Source of the DNA: JANMDU01 sp031418715
Lineage (GTDB): Bacteria; Pseudomonadota; Gammaproteobacteria; Burkholderiales; Burkholderiaceae_C
Direction: 5' to 3'
Assembly: GCA_031418715.1 (NCBI GenBank)
Contig: JANOJL010000066.1
Coordinates: 62,001-126,000, forward strand
Length of the DNA stretch: 64,000 nucleotides
The notes beneath the pieces were generated by a model. The model worked only from the letters and a program-made list of their open reading frames with translations, was not told where the DNA came from and ran no database searches. Shown here piece after piece: positions 1-8,191 of the stretch. Numbering within the stretch: position 1 is the stretch's first letter; each line of letters starts with the position of its first letter. The position numbers and the translations under genes are program-made.

Positions 1-816
1 TCGATGGTCATGATTGGCCTCGCAGTCACCGTGGGCATCTTGCGCCAGCGTTGGATGCAGCGAGAAGACAGCGTGCGCCAGCGCTTGCTGGGCGTGATTC
101 AGGCGATTCCTGATCCGACGGCAGTGCGCGACATGAAGGGACGTTATGTGATGTGGAATCAGGCGGCTGAGCAATACCATGGCATCAAATCCGAACATGT
201 GGTGGGCAAGACACCTTTTGAGTTGTTTCCGCCGGCGGTGGCGCGCAGTATTTTGGAGTTGGATGCGCAATGCAGCTTGAGCGAGAAAACAGTGGTGCAG
301 CGCGTGGTGTTGCCTCCGCTGTATGGCAAAGGTCAGCGTGTCGCGATAATTCGCGTGGCACCCGTGCGCTCTATGTCGGATGCCAGCATTCGAGGTGTGG
401 TGACGATCTTGCATGACGTGACCGAGGCCGAGCGAGAAGCCTCGGCGCTGCGGCACTTGAGCACACAGCTCAAAATGGCGCTTGACACCTCAGGCTTTGG
501 CAGTTGGATTTGGGATTTAGACAGCGACCTGGTGACCTTCTCTACGCAATACCAAGCGCTGCTTCGCTACGAAGGCAAGAATTTTCAGCAAGATTTTGAT
601 TTTCTTTCTCGCATCCATCCAGGCGATGCGGAAATGGTCAAGGCTGCGGCCATCCGCGCGCTTAAAGAATATGTACCGTTTGACCAAGTCTATCGCCTGC
701 GCTGCTTTGACGAGGTGTATCGCGTGTTTCATGCCAGCGGAGAGTCAGCATTGGATGGCAGCGGTAAGCGCTACTTTGCAGGCTTGCTTTGCCCGCTGGA
801 TCGCTCGGCAAATTAG
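1..816 (+). CDS. PAS-domain sensor protein, C-terminal part (5' end outside window)
   Basis: The frame is open to the first base, so the gene probably begins upstream; an ATG at position 4 is only the first Met in view. The visible 270 residues start with a short hydrophobic stretch (ILAV-rich, about residues 3-12) that looks like the last part of a membrane helix. A PAS domain follows (about 25-145, with a typical FxxWNxA-like YVMWNQAAEQYHG and FELFPP), then a second PAS_3-like domain (about 155-265, SGFGSWIWDLDSDLVTFS). PAS domains bind small ligands or cofactors and pass signals. No histidine kinase, GGDEF or EAL output domain follows before the stop, which is unusual. The protein may be a sensor that works through a partner, or a shortened kinase. 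It converges on the Bug-protein gene downstream. Confidence 0.7.
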   Translation, partial: SMVMIGLAVTVGILRQRWMQREDSVRQRLLGVIQAIPDPTAVRDMKGRYVMWNQAAEQYHGIKSEHVVGKTPFELFPPAVARSILELDAQCSLSEKTVVQRVVLPPLYGKGQRVAIIRVAPVRSMSDASIRGVVTILHDVTEAEREASALRHLSTQLKMALDTSGFGSWIWDLDSDLVTFSTQYQALLRYEGKNFQQDFDFLSRIHPGDAEMVKAAAIRALKEYVPFDQVYRLRCFDEVYRVFHASGESALDGSGKRYFAGLLCPLDRSAN

Positions 817-995
817 ACAGGTTTGCGAGCGGCCAGCAGCGCATCTAAATAGGCTTGCCATGACCTTCTTTCACCGCCTCTTTCAGCAACCTTAAACACA
901 GTGCCCGCGCGGATGAACTGCGCAGCCTCGTTCGCCACAGCCAACGATGCCAATTTTGCTCAAGTCCATCACCGCACTCCTACTCAGGGGTTGGC

Positions 996-1955
996 TTATT
1001 GCTTCTCAATCTTCGCACGTGTGATCACATCGCTCCAGCGCCGCGTCTCGCTAGATAGCAACTGCCCCAAAGCTTCAGGCGAGCTGCTCTGCGCATCTAC
1101 ATTCAGCTCAGCGAGCTTCGATTTCAGATCAAGGGAATTAAGCGCATCTTGCACCGCTCTGTTGAGCTTCAAAATCACATCGCGCGGCGTTTTAACAGGC
1201 GCAGCCAGTGCATTCCAGCTCGAAGCCGTCGCGCCCGAAATGCCTGCCTCGCGCAGCGTGGGCACATCAGGCAGCTTGGCCGCACGCTTCTCGCCCATCA
1301 CCGCCAGCGCGCGCACAGCCTTGGCATTGATCTGCCCCATCATTGGCCCTAAAATTTCCACCGCCACATCCACCGTGCCGCCGCGCAGCGCCGTGATCAC
1401 ATCAGGTGTGCCGCGAAACGGTACCACCGCCCAGTCCAGCGAGCCCGCAGATTCCATCAACCGTGCCGCCAGATTCTGCGTCGAACCAATATTGATCGTA
1501 CCCACATTGAGCTTGCCCGGATTCGCCCGCGCAAAGGCAATCAGCTCCTGTATCGTCTTGAATTTTCCGTCTTCCGCAGCCACCACGGCAATGTCAAATG
1601 TCGCCAGTGTCGAGATCGGCGCAAAGTCTCTCAAAGCATCAAACGGCAAGCTTTTAAAGAGCCCCGTACTCACCGCCGTGCCATTGCTCATCAGCAACAG
1701 CGTATGGCCATCGGCATCCGCCTTGGCCACCAAATCCCCCGCCAAAATCCCACCCGCACTCGGCTTGTTGTCCACCACCACGTTCTGCCCCAAGCTCTCT
1801 GAGAGCTTTTGCGCCACGGCCCGTGCGGTCAAATCCGCTACACCACCGGCGCCGAAAGGCACGATGATTTTGAGTGGCTTGCTAGGAAAGGTCTGCGCGA
1901 ACACCGAGCTGGCTGCAAGGGCGCTGAGAGTGAAAAGGAATTGTTGGCGGTTCAT
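996..1955 (-). CDS. Bug-family tripartite tricarboxylate transporter substrate-binding protein
   Basis: Periplasmic solute-binding protein of the Bug/TctC family, greatly expanded in Burkholderiales, which captures carboxylates and related small acids. I chose the Met at 1955 because it gives a clean signal peptide (MNRQQFLFTLSALAASSVFAQ) and has GGAG upstream; an earlier start would add 19 residues without signal character. The mature part opens with the family hallmark FPSKPLKIIVPFGAGG and continues with GGILAGDLVAKADADGHTLL. It ends near residue 319, the normal length. No tctA or tctB membrane genes are nearby, as is usual for orphan Bug proteins. The ligand cannot be told from the sequence. 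Confidence 0.9.
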   Translation of the reverse strand: MNRQQFLFTLSALAASSVFAQTFPSKPLKIIVPFGAGGVADLTARAVAQKLSESLGQNVVVDNKPSAGGILAGDLVAKADADGHTLLLMSNGTAVSTGLFKSLPFDALRDFAPISTLATFDIAVVAAEDGKFKTIQELIAFARANPGKLNVGTINIGSTQNLAARLMESAGSLDWAVVPFRGTPDVITALRGGTVDVAVEILGPMMGQINAKAVRALAVMGEKRAAKLPDVPTLREAGISGATASSWNALAAPVKTPRDVILKLNRAVQDALNSLDLKSKLAELNVDAQSSSPEALGQLLSSETRRWSDVITRAKIEKQ

Positions 1956-2087
1956 AGAGGGGCTCCAATACACATAATATTTTCGCGCATTCGACATTGC
2001 ATTGGTAAACAAGCTGATATGGCAAAAAGCAACGGAGACGATGCCACAATGGAAGCCTGCCTTATTTCAGGTTTAAAAGGAAAAATT

Positions 2088-2468
2088 ATGTTCAGTCATG
2101 TCATGCTAGGTGTGAGCGATCTGGAGCAATCCAAAAAATTTTATGACGCGCTGCTGGGCACGCTCGGTGTGAGTCCCGGATTTGCAAACAAAAATCGTTA
2201 TTTTTATCGCAGCCCCACTGGCACGTTTTGCATCACCACGCCAATCAATGGCGAGCCTGCTACGTATGGCAATGGCAGCACGATTGGCTTCAACGCCGCA
2301 TCAAGTGAGCAAGGCGATGCTTGGCATGCGGCAGGGCTGGCCAACGGCGGTACGACTTGCGAAGACCCACCAGGCTTTCGCGAAGCTCCCACAGGCAAAA
2401 TTTATTTGGCTTACCTGCGTGACCCCGATGGCAACAAGCTTTGCGCGCTGTATCGGCCTGCGAAGTAA
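2088..2468 (+). CDS. VOC (glyoxalase/bleomycin-resistance fold) family protein
   Basis: A single-domain vicinal-oxygen-chelate protein of 126 residues. The first half has the typical start MFSHVMLGVSDLEQSKKFYD, and the second half ends in the family signature YLRDPDGNKLCALYRP. Members include glyoxalases, dioxygenases and resistance proteins, but the metal-binding residues and substrate cannot be assigned here. The start at 2088 is supported by AAAAGGAAAA just upstream; the frame is open further upstream but that stretch lies antisense to the Bug gene start. The next gene starts 41 bp downstream on the same strand, so the two may be cotranscribed. Confidence 0.82.
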   Translation: MFSHVMLGVSDLEQSKKFYDALLGTLGVSPGFANKNRYFYRSPTGTFCITTPINGEPATYGNGSTIGFNAASSEQGDAWHAAGLANGGTTCEDPPGFREAPTGKIYLAYLRDPDGNKLCALYRPAK

Positions 2469-2509
2469 GCCAGCCTCAAAAATTTGAATTCAATCAGGGA
2501 GAAAAGAGC

Positions 2510-3394
2510 ATGGATCGACTGCGCGGTTGGGGCTGGCTGCTGGCTCTGGCTTTGCCGTTGCTGGTGTATTTCAGTTGGTCACAACTCGGCTCGCAAAACG
2601 CGCGCATCAATTTAGAACGCTTTGCGGACACGATCGGTGGTGATGCCGGCGGATTTGCCCAGCCTTTGGCAGCGTTTTTCAAGAAGAATGGCCGCATTGC
2701 TTTGCCTGGGGATGTTCAGCTCGATCCGCCACCGCCCAAAAGCGGCATCAAGCAAATCAGTGTGCAGTCGGATGGTGTGTTGCATGTTGAGATTGATGCC
2801 AAGATCAGCGGCAAACCCGTGGTGTTGCGTTTGGTGCCGATCATTGTGGTGAGCAAGACGCAGGGTGCTGCGGTGAACTACGACTGCTTGAGCGATACTT
2901 CGCCTGTGCATGTGGGCCGGTTTTGCATGGCTTACACGCTCAAATCGGTGGATGATGTGCCCGCGCAATTGCTGGCGAATGTGGAACTCTTGAAATCTGC
3001 GCCAGCTATGCTTGACAGCTCAGGCTCGCCGATCAAGCCGGGCTCGGCGATGGGCGGCGCTTTAATGGTGCCCGCCAATCCTACTGATCAAAACAATTGC
3101 GGTTATCAATGCGTGAAGCCACTCAGCTGCGCGAACGCCAGAGCCTTGGCTTGCAGCAAATCGGTGACTGAAGGCAACGCACGCTGGACTGAGCTGCATC
3201 CCACACCTGACCTACACCGGGGCACAGATATCGCCACGCTGAGCGAAGCAACAAAACTCTGCAAGGCGCTCGGCGCTGAATTCGAGGTAGCAGAAGGTGG
3301 CGGTTTGGGAGGCGTCATCAAGCTCAATGGCGGCGGCGAATATTGGGTGCATGACAAGTATGCGCCTGAGAAAAACTGCTGGATCGGATCGTAA
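2510..3394 (+). CDS. Hypothetical membrane-anchored protein
   Basis: I do not recognise this family. The 294-residue protein starts with a charged tip and one hydrophobic helix (WGWLLALALPLLVYFSW, about residues 8-24), so it is probably anchored in the inner membrane or secreted into the periplasm. The rest is soluble, with paired cysteines (NNCGYQCVKPLSCANARALAC) suggesting disulfide bonds outside the cytoplasm. Residues about 40-145 look like pilin-type sequence: LPGDVQLDPPPPKSGIKQI and a later YDCLSDTSPVHVGRFC. The start at 2510 has AGGGAGAAAAGAG upstream. It lies two bases before the DTW gene and may be cotranscribed with it. Function unknown. Confidence 0.6.
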   Translation: MDRLRGWGWLLALALPLLVYFSWSQLGSQNARINLERFADTIGGDAGGFAQPLAAFFKKNGRIALPGDVQLDPPPPKSGIKQISVQSDGVLHVEIDAKISGKPVVLRLVPIIVVSKTQGAAVNYDCLSDTSPVHVGRFCMAYTLKSVDDVPAQLLANVELLKSAPAMLDSSGSPIKPGSAMGGALMVPANPTDQNNCGYQCVKPLSCANARALACSKSVTEGNARWTELHPTPDLHRGTDIATLSEATKLCKALGAEFEVAEGGGLGGVIKLNGGGEYWVHDKYAPEKNCWIGS

Positions 3395-3396
3395 AC

Positions 3397-4158
3397 GTGC
3401 ATCCAGCACCGCATGCTGTTTCGCGGCTGCGCGCTGAGCGCTTGGCGCGCAGCTCGAAACCGTTTTTAGCGCGAGGCGGCTCTGTGCAAGAGCGCTGCGC
3501 GGGTTGCAGATTGGTCGTGAGCCATTGCTTGTGTAGCATGCGTCCACAGGTGTCAACGCAAGCGGGAATGTGCTTGCTGATGGCAGATATTGAGGCGCTC
3601 AAGCCAAGCAACACAGGCTGGTTGATTGCTGATGTAGTGGCGGATACGTTTGCTTTTGAATGGGCGAGGACGGTGGTGAACCCTGATTTGCTGGTTTTGC
3701 TCGCTGAACCGCAATGGCAGCCGATGGTGGTGTTTCCGGGGGAGTTTGTGGCGCAAGAGCGAGTGATCACGCATGTGCCTTCTGATGTGTCGCTTAACGA
3801 CACTTTGCCTAAACGCCCACTCTTTATTTTGCTCGACGCGACTTGGCCGGAGGCGCGCAAGATGTTTCGCAAAAGCCCGTATTTGAATGCGCTTCCAGTG
3901 TTGAGCCTGCAACCCGATCAGCTCTCCCGCTACAAGCTGCGCCGCTCCAAACGCGAAGATCATTTCTGCACTTCGGAAGTTGCCGCGCTCTGCCTAGAGC
4001 TGGCGGGCGAGCCACATGCAGCGCAAACTTTAGAAACTTATTTGGATGTATTTACGCATCATTATTTGCAGGCTAAGCATCAAAGGCCCGTGGATTGGGA
4101 AGATGCAGCGCATCAAAAGATGAATGAGCTTCGCGCGATGAGTGCTCAGAGTCATTAG
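3397..4158 (+). CDS. DTW-domain tRNA-uridine aminocarboxypropyltransferase
   Basis: Member of the DTW/TDD family. E. coli TapT (YfiP) of this family transfers the aminocarboxypropyl group of S-adenosylmethionine to U47 of tRNA, forming acp3U. Seen here: an N-terminal cysteine cluster C34-x2-C37-x6-C44-x-C46 that fits the zinc site of the family, the DTW-like motif LLDATWPEA in the middle, and the C-terminal LETYLDVFTHHY. Length 253 is normal for the family. The start is a GTG two bases after the preceding stop, so translation may be coupled to the gene before. A copy of element R begins just after the stop. Confidence 0.87.
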   Translation: MHPAPHAVSRLRAERLARSSKPFLARGGSVQERCAGCRLVVSHCLCSMRPQVSTQAGMCLLMADIEALKPSNTGWLIADVVADTFAFEWARTVVNPDLLVLLAEPQWQPMVVFPGEFVAQERVITHVPSDVSLNDTLPKRPLFILLDATWPEARKMFRKSPYLNALPVLSLQPDQLSRYKLRRSKREDHFCTSEVAALCLELAGEPHAAQTLETYLDVFTHHYLQAKHQRPVDWEDAAHQKMNELRAMSAQSH

Positions 4159-4165
4159 AATAATT

Positions 4166-4229
4166 ACTACTAAATTGATAGCATACAGCGCATATTCTAT
4201 AACGGCGAACTGCTCAAAACCTTTATAAA
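4166..4229 (+). repeat. Element R copy, intergenic
   Basis: Full-length copy between the DTW and YcaQ-like genes. It starts with an imperfect hairpin (CTACTAAATTGATAG), continues with a core GCGCATATTCTATAACGGC and ends in a T-rich tail. Its 3' end is 10 bp upstream of the next start codon, so it forms most of that gene's 5' leader. The + strand is defined here as the direction hairpin, core, T-tail. Confidence 0.8.
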
Positions 4230-4239
4230 CTATCTGGCT

Positions 4240-5343
4240 ATGGCATCTTCATCCATCACACAAGATACCCTGCGCAGCTACGCCGTTTCGCGCACTTTGT
4301 TTGCGCCAACGACGCTTTCAAAAGCGATTGAGAAGCTAGGTTTCGTGCAAGCCGATCCGATTCGCGCCCCAGCTCGGGCGCAGGATTTGACGTTGCGCCA
4401 TCGCGTGAAGAACTACGCTGCCGGGGATTTAGAGCGGCGTTACGCAGCACTTGGCGTAGAAGAAGATTTCTTTGTGAACTACGGCTTTTTGCCGCGCGAG
4501 ACGCAGGCGCTGATGCATCCGCGCACGGCGCGCTTGGCTTGGCCGAAGGCGCGAATGAAGCAGGCTGAGAGCGTTTTGGAGTTTGTGAAGGAGCGCGGCG
4601 TGGTGCATCCGCGCGAGGTGGATGCGCATTTTGCACATGGCCGCGTGCGCAACTGGTTTGGCGGCTCATCGAATGCGAGCACGCAGCTGTTGGATGGCAT
4701 GCATTACCGCGGCATGCTGCGCGTCGCAGGCCGCATCAGTGGCACGCGCACCTATGCCGTGGCCGAGCATTTGCCGCAGGTTTGCGAAGCGCCAGAGAAT
4801 GCGATGGACGCGCTGGCGGATGTGATCGTGCACAAATATGCGCCGCTGCCGGAGCGCAGCTTGCGCGAGCTGATGGGCTTGCTGCGCGGCGGCGCGCCGC
4901 AATGGGAGGCGCTGCGCGCGGCGGCCTTTGAGCGCGCGAAGACGCGGCTGCCCAGCTTGGAGCTAGAAGGCACGCGCTGGTATTGGCCCGCTGGCGAATC
5001 GCCGGCAGCCAAGCGCTATGCGGCCGAGCCCTTGAATACCGTGCGCCTGCTCGCGCCCTTTGACCCGGTGGTGTGGGATCGCCGCCGCTTTGAGCTGCTC
5101 TGGGGCTGGGCCTATCGCTTTGAAGCCTACACACCCGCGCCAAAACGCATTCGCGGCTATTACGCCCTGCCCTTGCTGTGGCGCGATCAGGTGATCGGTT
5201 GGGGCAATCTGTCGGTGAAAGATGGCCAGCTGCAAACCGAGCTGGGCTATGTGACAGGCCAAGCGCCCAAGGGCGCAGCATTTCGCGCAGCGCTGGCGGA
5301 TGAGCTGGCACGCATGGAAAGCTTTTTGCTATTAAATAAATAG
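4240..5343 (+). CDS. YcaQ/AlkX-type winged-helix DNA glycosylase
   Basis: Protein of the HTH_42 (YcaQ/AlkZ) superfamily. E. coli YcaQ (AlkX) and Streptomyces AlkZ unhook interstrand DNA crosslinks and remove bulky alkylated bases. The catalytic Q-x-D motif is visible as FVQADPIRAPARAQDL (about residues 34-49), followed by the family signature DFFVNYGFLPRE. Length 367 fits. The gene ends in an element R copy, which supplies the last codons (LLLNK) and the stop. This suggests that the original C-terminus was replaced or trimmed. Substrate range is inferred only from family members. Confidence 0.85.
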   Translation: MASSSITQDTLRSYAVSRTLFAPTTLSKAIEKLGFVQADPIRAPARAQDLTLRHRVKNYAAGDLERRYAALGVEEDFFVNYGFLPRETQALMHPRTARLAWPKARMKQAESVLEFVKERGVVHPREVDAHFAHGRVRNWFGGSSNASTQLLDGMHYRGMLRVAGRISGTRTYAVAEHLPQVCEAPENAMDALADVIVHKYAPLPERSLRELMGLLRGGAPQWEALRAAAFERAKTRLPSLELEGTRWYWPAGESPAAKRYAAEPLNTVRLLAPFDPVVWDRRRFELLWGWAYRFEAYTPAPKRIRGYYALPLLWRDQVIGWGNLSVKDGQLQTELGYVTGQAPKGAAFRAALADELARMESFLLLNK

Positions 5344-5387
5344 CACTCCGCGCATATTCTATGACTGCTACTGCTCAAAATTGCTTG
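5328..5387 (+). repeat. Element R copy overlapping a gene 3' end
   Basis: The hairpin (TGCTATTAAATAAATAGCA) and core (CCGCGCATATTCTATGACTG) are recognisable. The first 16 bases lie inside the YcaQ-like gene and give its last codons and TAG stop. The tail (CTACTGCTCAAAATTGC) resembles that of the copy at 4166. Confidence 0.8.
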
Positions 5388-5426
5388 TCAATCTAGGGAG
5401 ATGCCGTCTGAAACATTTGGCGTGAC

Positions 5427-5444
5427 TCGTCATCAAACCGTCAA
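5427..5444 (+). promoter_or_regulatory. Possible Pho box (PhoB site)
   Basis: Two heptamers TCGTCAT and CCGTCAA separated by CAAA match the PhoB pattern CTGTCAT-N4-CTGTCAT at 5 of 7 positions each, with the correct 11-base period. The site lies about 110 bp upstream of a phytase-like secreted protein, a sensible target for phosphate control. Inference from pattern and context only. Confidence 0.35.
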
Positions 5445-5555
5445 TGAATCATCACGCCTTTGTCATGTGGCTGATTGAAACTCTGGCTCACTTCAAGCAC
5501 TTGCGCGATACGCGGCTTGGATTTCCTGTGTTTCACCTCATCAAAGTCAATCAAC

Positions 5556-6926
5556 ATGAACAAACCACTTTTTGCCCAAACCGCAGCCTTCTTGGCCGCG
5601 GCGATTCTCTGCCTGCCCAGCGTCAAAGCACAAACCGAATTTCCGGCTCAGCTCGCTGGCCACGCCTTCCTGCCCGCGCCTAGCTTCATTGCCGCGCCAG
5701 CCGATGCACCGGCTGATCTGCGCGTGAGCGGCAAATTCACCACCGGCTCGCGCGTGGAGCGCTTAGACAGCGTGGAAGGCCGCTCGGCCAACCGCCTCAC
5801 TGGCATTTCCGTGCCCTTCGCGGGCCAGCCGCTGCAAGGCCATTCGGGCATCAAGCGCATGAGCGATGGCAGCTACTGGGTGCTGACCGACAACGGCTTC
5901 GGCTCAAAGGCCAATTCGCCCGACAGCATGCTGTTTTTGAACCGCTATCGCGTAGACTGGACCGTCGGCACACTCAACCGCCAGCAAACCATCTTCCTGC
6001 ATGACCCAGATAAAAAAGTGCCCTTCCGTATCGTCCACGAGGGCACACCCAAGCGCTACCTCACCGGCTCTGACTTTGACACCGAGAGCTTCCAAATCGC
6101 AGGCGGCGCCCTGTGGATCGGCGATGAGCTTGGCCCTTGGTTGATCAAAGCCGATATGACAGGCAAGGTGCTCGCCGTGTTTGAAACGATGGTCGACGGC
6201 AAGCCCGCCCGCTCGCCCGATCACCCGGCGATCACCACCCCAGCAGCGCCCAATGTGGCGGTGGATTTCACGGTGCGCCGCTCGCGCGGCTATGAAGGCA
6301 TGGCCTCTTCGCCCGATGGCAAAAAGCTCTATGCGATGCTAGAAGGCGCGATGTGGGACGCCGCCACCAAAGACACCGAAAAACTCAATGGCCGCGAATA
6401 CCTGCGCGTGCTCGAATTCGATGTGGCCACCGAAAAATGGACCGGCCGCCATTGGAAATACGTGTTGGAAGCCAATGGCCTAGCGATTGGCGATTTCAAT
6501 ATGATCGACGCCACCACCGCACTCGTGATTGAGCGCGACAACGGCGAAGGCACACCCGACAAAGCCTGCCCCACGGTCAACGGCGCGATCCAACGCGCAG
6601 AAACCTGCTTCCATGATCTGCCTAAGCTCAAGCGCGTTTATAAAATCGAAATGACCGAAGCCAATGTGAACAACCCCGTGCGAAAAATCGGCTACATCGA
6701 TCTGCTCGCGATCCAAGACCCCCGCAATCTTGCTCGCAAACCCAAGCAAGACGGCAAGCTGGTCTTCCCCTTCTTCACGATTGAAAACGTGGATATCGTC
6801 GATGCCGATCACATCATTGTGGGCAACGACAACAATCTGCCGTTTTCTAGCAGCCGCGATCCTAATCAGGCGGATGACAATGAGTTTGTCTTGCTGCGCG
6901 TGCCGCAACTGTTGCAAGCGAAGTAA
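5556..6926 (+). CDS. Secreted esterase-like-activity-of-phytase family protein
   Basis: Protein of the family described as 'esterase-like activity of phytase' (PF13449), beta-propeller enzymes that may act on phosphate or carboxyl esters outside the cytoplasm. The Met at 5556 starts a clear signal peptide (MNKPLFAQTAAFLAAAILC, cleavage near SVKAQ). Later motifs typical of the family are GHSGIKRMSDGSYWVLTDNG, IGDELGPWLIKAD, RSRGYEGMASSPDGK and the closing IVGNDNNLPFSSSRDPNQAD. The mature protein has about 435 residues. A possible Pho box upstream would fit a role in phosphate scavenging. An inverted repeat follows the stop. Confidence 0.82.
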   Translation: MNKPLFAQTAAFLAAAILCLPSVKAQTEFPAQLAGHAFLPAPSFIAAPADAPADLRVSGKFTTGSRVERLDSVEGRSANRLTGISVPFAGQPLQGHSGIKRMSDGSYWVLTDNGFGSKANSPDSMLFLNRYRVDWTVGTLNRQQTIFLHDPDKKVPFRIVHEGTPKRYLTGSDFDTESFQIAGGALWIGDELGPWLIKADMTGKVLAVFETMVDGKPARSPDHPAITTPAAPNVAVDFTVRRSRGYEGMASSPDGKKLYAMLEGAMWDAATKDTEKLNGREYLRVLEFDVATEKWTGRHWKYVLEANGLAIGDFNMIDATTALVIERDNGEGTPDKACPTVNGAIQRAETCFHDLPKLKRVYKIEMTEANVNNPVRKIGYIDLLAIQDPRNLARKPKQDGKLVFPFFTIENVDIVDADHIIVGNDNNLPFSSSRDPNQADDNEFVLLRVPQLLQAK

Positions 6927-6936
6927 GCATCCAAAG

Positions 6937-6955
6937 GCGTCGATCGCATCGACGC
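6937..6955. terminator. Short hairpin between convergent genes
   Basis: Perfect 8-bp stem GCGTCGAT/ATCGACGC with a 3-base loop, placed 10 bp after the phytase-like gene and 11 bp before the end of the opposing VF530 gene. It has no long T tract, so it is a weak candidate for a two-way terminator. Confidence 0.4.
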
Positions 6956-6965
6956 TCTTGATGGC

Positions 6966-7274
6966 TCAGCCGTACTTGCGCGCTGTCTTCTGAGGGGGCT
7001 GCGCGCGTTTTTGTTCGCGCAGCATAAACAAATACAAGCCCTCCACCTTCTCGCGTGCCCATGGCGTTTTGCGCAGAAACTTCAGGCTCGATGCAACGCT
7101 GGGGTCACTGGCAAAGCAGCGGATGTTGATGCGCTGAGCTAGGCCTAGCCAGCCGTAATGCGCCTCCAAAGCTGTGACGATGGCTTCCAAGGTGAGGCCA
7201 TGCAGCGGGTTGCGCGCTTGTTTGGCTGGTTCTATCGTTTCGGGCTCGGGCGGATTCAAGGGCGTGTCGCTCAT
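6966..7274 (-). CDS. VF530 family (DUF2132) DNA-binding-like small protein
   Basis: A 102-residue protein of the VF530/DUF2132 family, named after a Vibrio fischeri structure. The diagnostic core is NPLHGLTLEAIVTALEAHY, followed by INIRCFASDPSVASSLKFL and TPWAREKVEGLY. The core covers about residues 24-85, with basic tails on both sides (Arg/Lys/Gln-rich C-terminus). The biochemical role is unknown; the fold and charge suggest nucleic-acid binding. The start at 7274 is the first Met that leaves a normal-length protein. The gene is divergent from uppP, with about 90 bp between them for both promoters. Confidence 0.85.
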   Translation of the reverse strand: MSDTPLNPPEPETIEPAKQARNPLHGLTLEAIVTALEAHYGWLGLAQRINIRCFASDPSVASSLKFLRKTPWAREKVEGLYLFMLREQKRAQPPQKTARKYG

Positions 7275-7366
7275 AGCTTGATTCTGACGCAGTTCTCCGC
7301 GCTTGCGCATGCGGCCCCGCTCACAGCGCCTAAAATCAGAGGTTTTGCACTGCACTAAGGATTTCC

Positions 7367-8191
7367 GTGGATATCACCTTGCTGATCAAAGCCGCCATCA
7401 TGGGCATCGTGGAGGGGCTGACGGAATTTCTACCGATTTCATCCACTGGCCATTTGATTTTGGTGGGCAGCTTGCTCGGCTTTGTGGATGCAAAGGCCAA
7501 GGTGTTTGATATTGCGATTCAAACCGGCGCGATTTTTGCTGTGATCTTGGTCTATTGGCAGAAGATCCGCGAAACCATGGTCGCGCTGCCCACGGATAAA
7601 AAGGCGCAGCAATTTGCTCTTAACGTGTTCATTGCCTTCGTGCCCGCCGTTGTGCTGGGTTTGCTGTTTGGCAAAGCGATCAAAGAAAATTTGTTCACGC
7701 CTGTGGTCGTGGCCAGCACCTTCATCATTGGCGGCTTCATTATTTTGTGGGCCGAAAAGCGGCACCAAACAACTGTACGAGTCCAAACCGTGGACGACAT
7801 GAGAAGCTTGGACGCCATCAAGGTAGGCTTGGTGCAATGCTTGGCGCTGATCCCCGGCACCAGCCGCAGCGGCGCCACCATCATTGGCGGTATGTTGCTT
7901 GGCCTCTCGCGCAAAGCCGCGACAGATTTTTCCTTCTTCCTCGCCATGCCCACGCTGATAGGCGCGGGCGCCTATAGTTTGATCAAGGAGCGGCATGTAC
8001 TCTCCGTGGCGGATATTCCGATGTTTGCGGTTGGCCTGATTTTTAGCTTCTTCAGCGCCTGGCTGTGTGTGCGCTGGCTCTTGCGCTATATCTCTACACA
8101 CAATTTCGTGCCATTCGCTTGGTATCGAATCGTTTTCGGTATCGTGGTGCTCGTCACCGCCTACACAGGATGGGTTAAATGGACAGCTTGA
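7367..8191 (+). CDS. uppP: Undecaprenyl-diphosphate phosphatase
   Basis: Integral membrane enzyme (BacA/UppP) that removes a phosphate from undecaprenyl diphosphate, recycling the lipid carrier for peptidoglycan and other envelope polymers; overexpression gives bacitracin resistance. Both catalytic signatures are present: (V)EGLTEFLPISSTGHL near residues 16-30 and PGTSRSGATIIGG near 163-175. Several hydrophobic helices follow, and length 274 is standard. Translation starts at a GTG at 7367, preceded by TAAGG; no ATG fits the conserved N-terminus. The last 13 bases overlap the next gene. Confidence 0.95.
   Translation: MDITLLIKAAIMGIVEGLTEFLPISSTGHLILVGSLLGFVDAKAKVFDIAIQTGAIFAVILVYWQKIRETMVALPTDKKAQQFALNVFIAFVPAVVLGLLFGKAIKENLFTPVVVASTFIIGGFIILWAEKRHQTTVRVQTVDDMRSLDAIKVGLVQCLALIPGTSRSGATIIGGMLLGLSRKAATDFSFFLAMPTLIGAGAYSLIKERHVLSVADIPMFAVGLIFSFFSAWLCVRWLLRYISTHNFVPFAWYRIVFGIVVLVTAYTGWVKWTA

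Noticed and set aside
901..1977. A 358-codon plus-strand frame across the Bug-protein gene
   Set aside because: The minus strand codes for a complete Bug protein with signal peptide; the plus frame is Ser/Ala-rich without a family.
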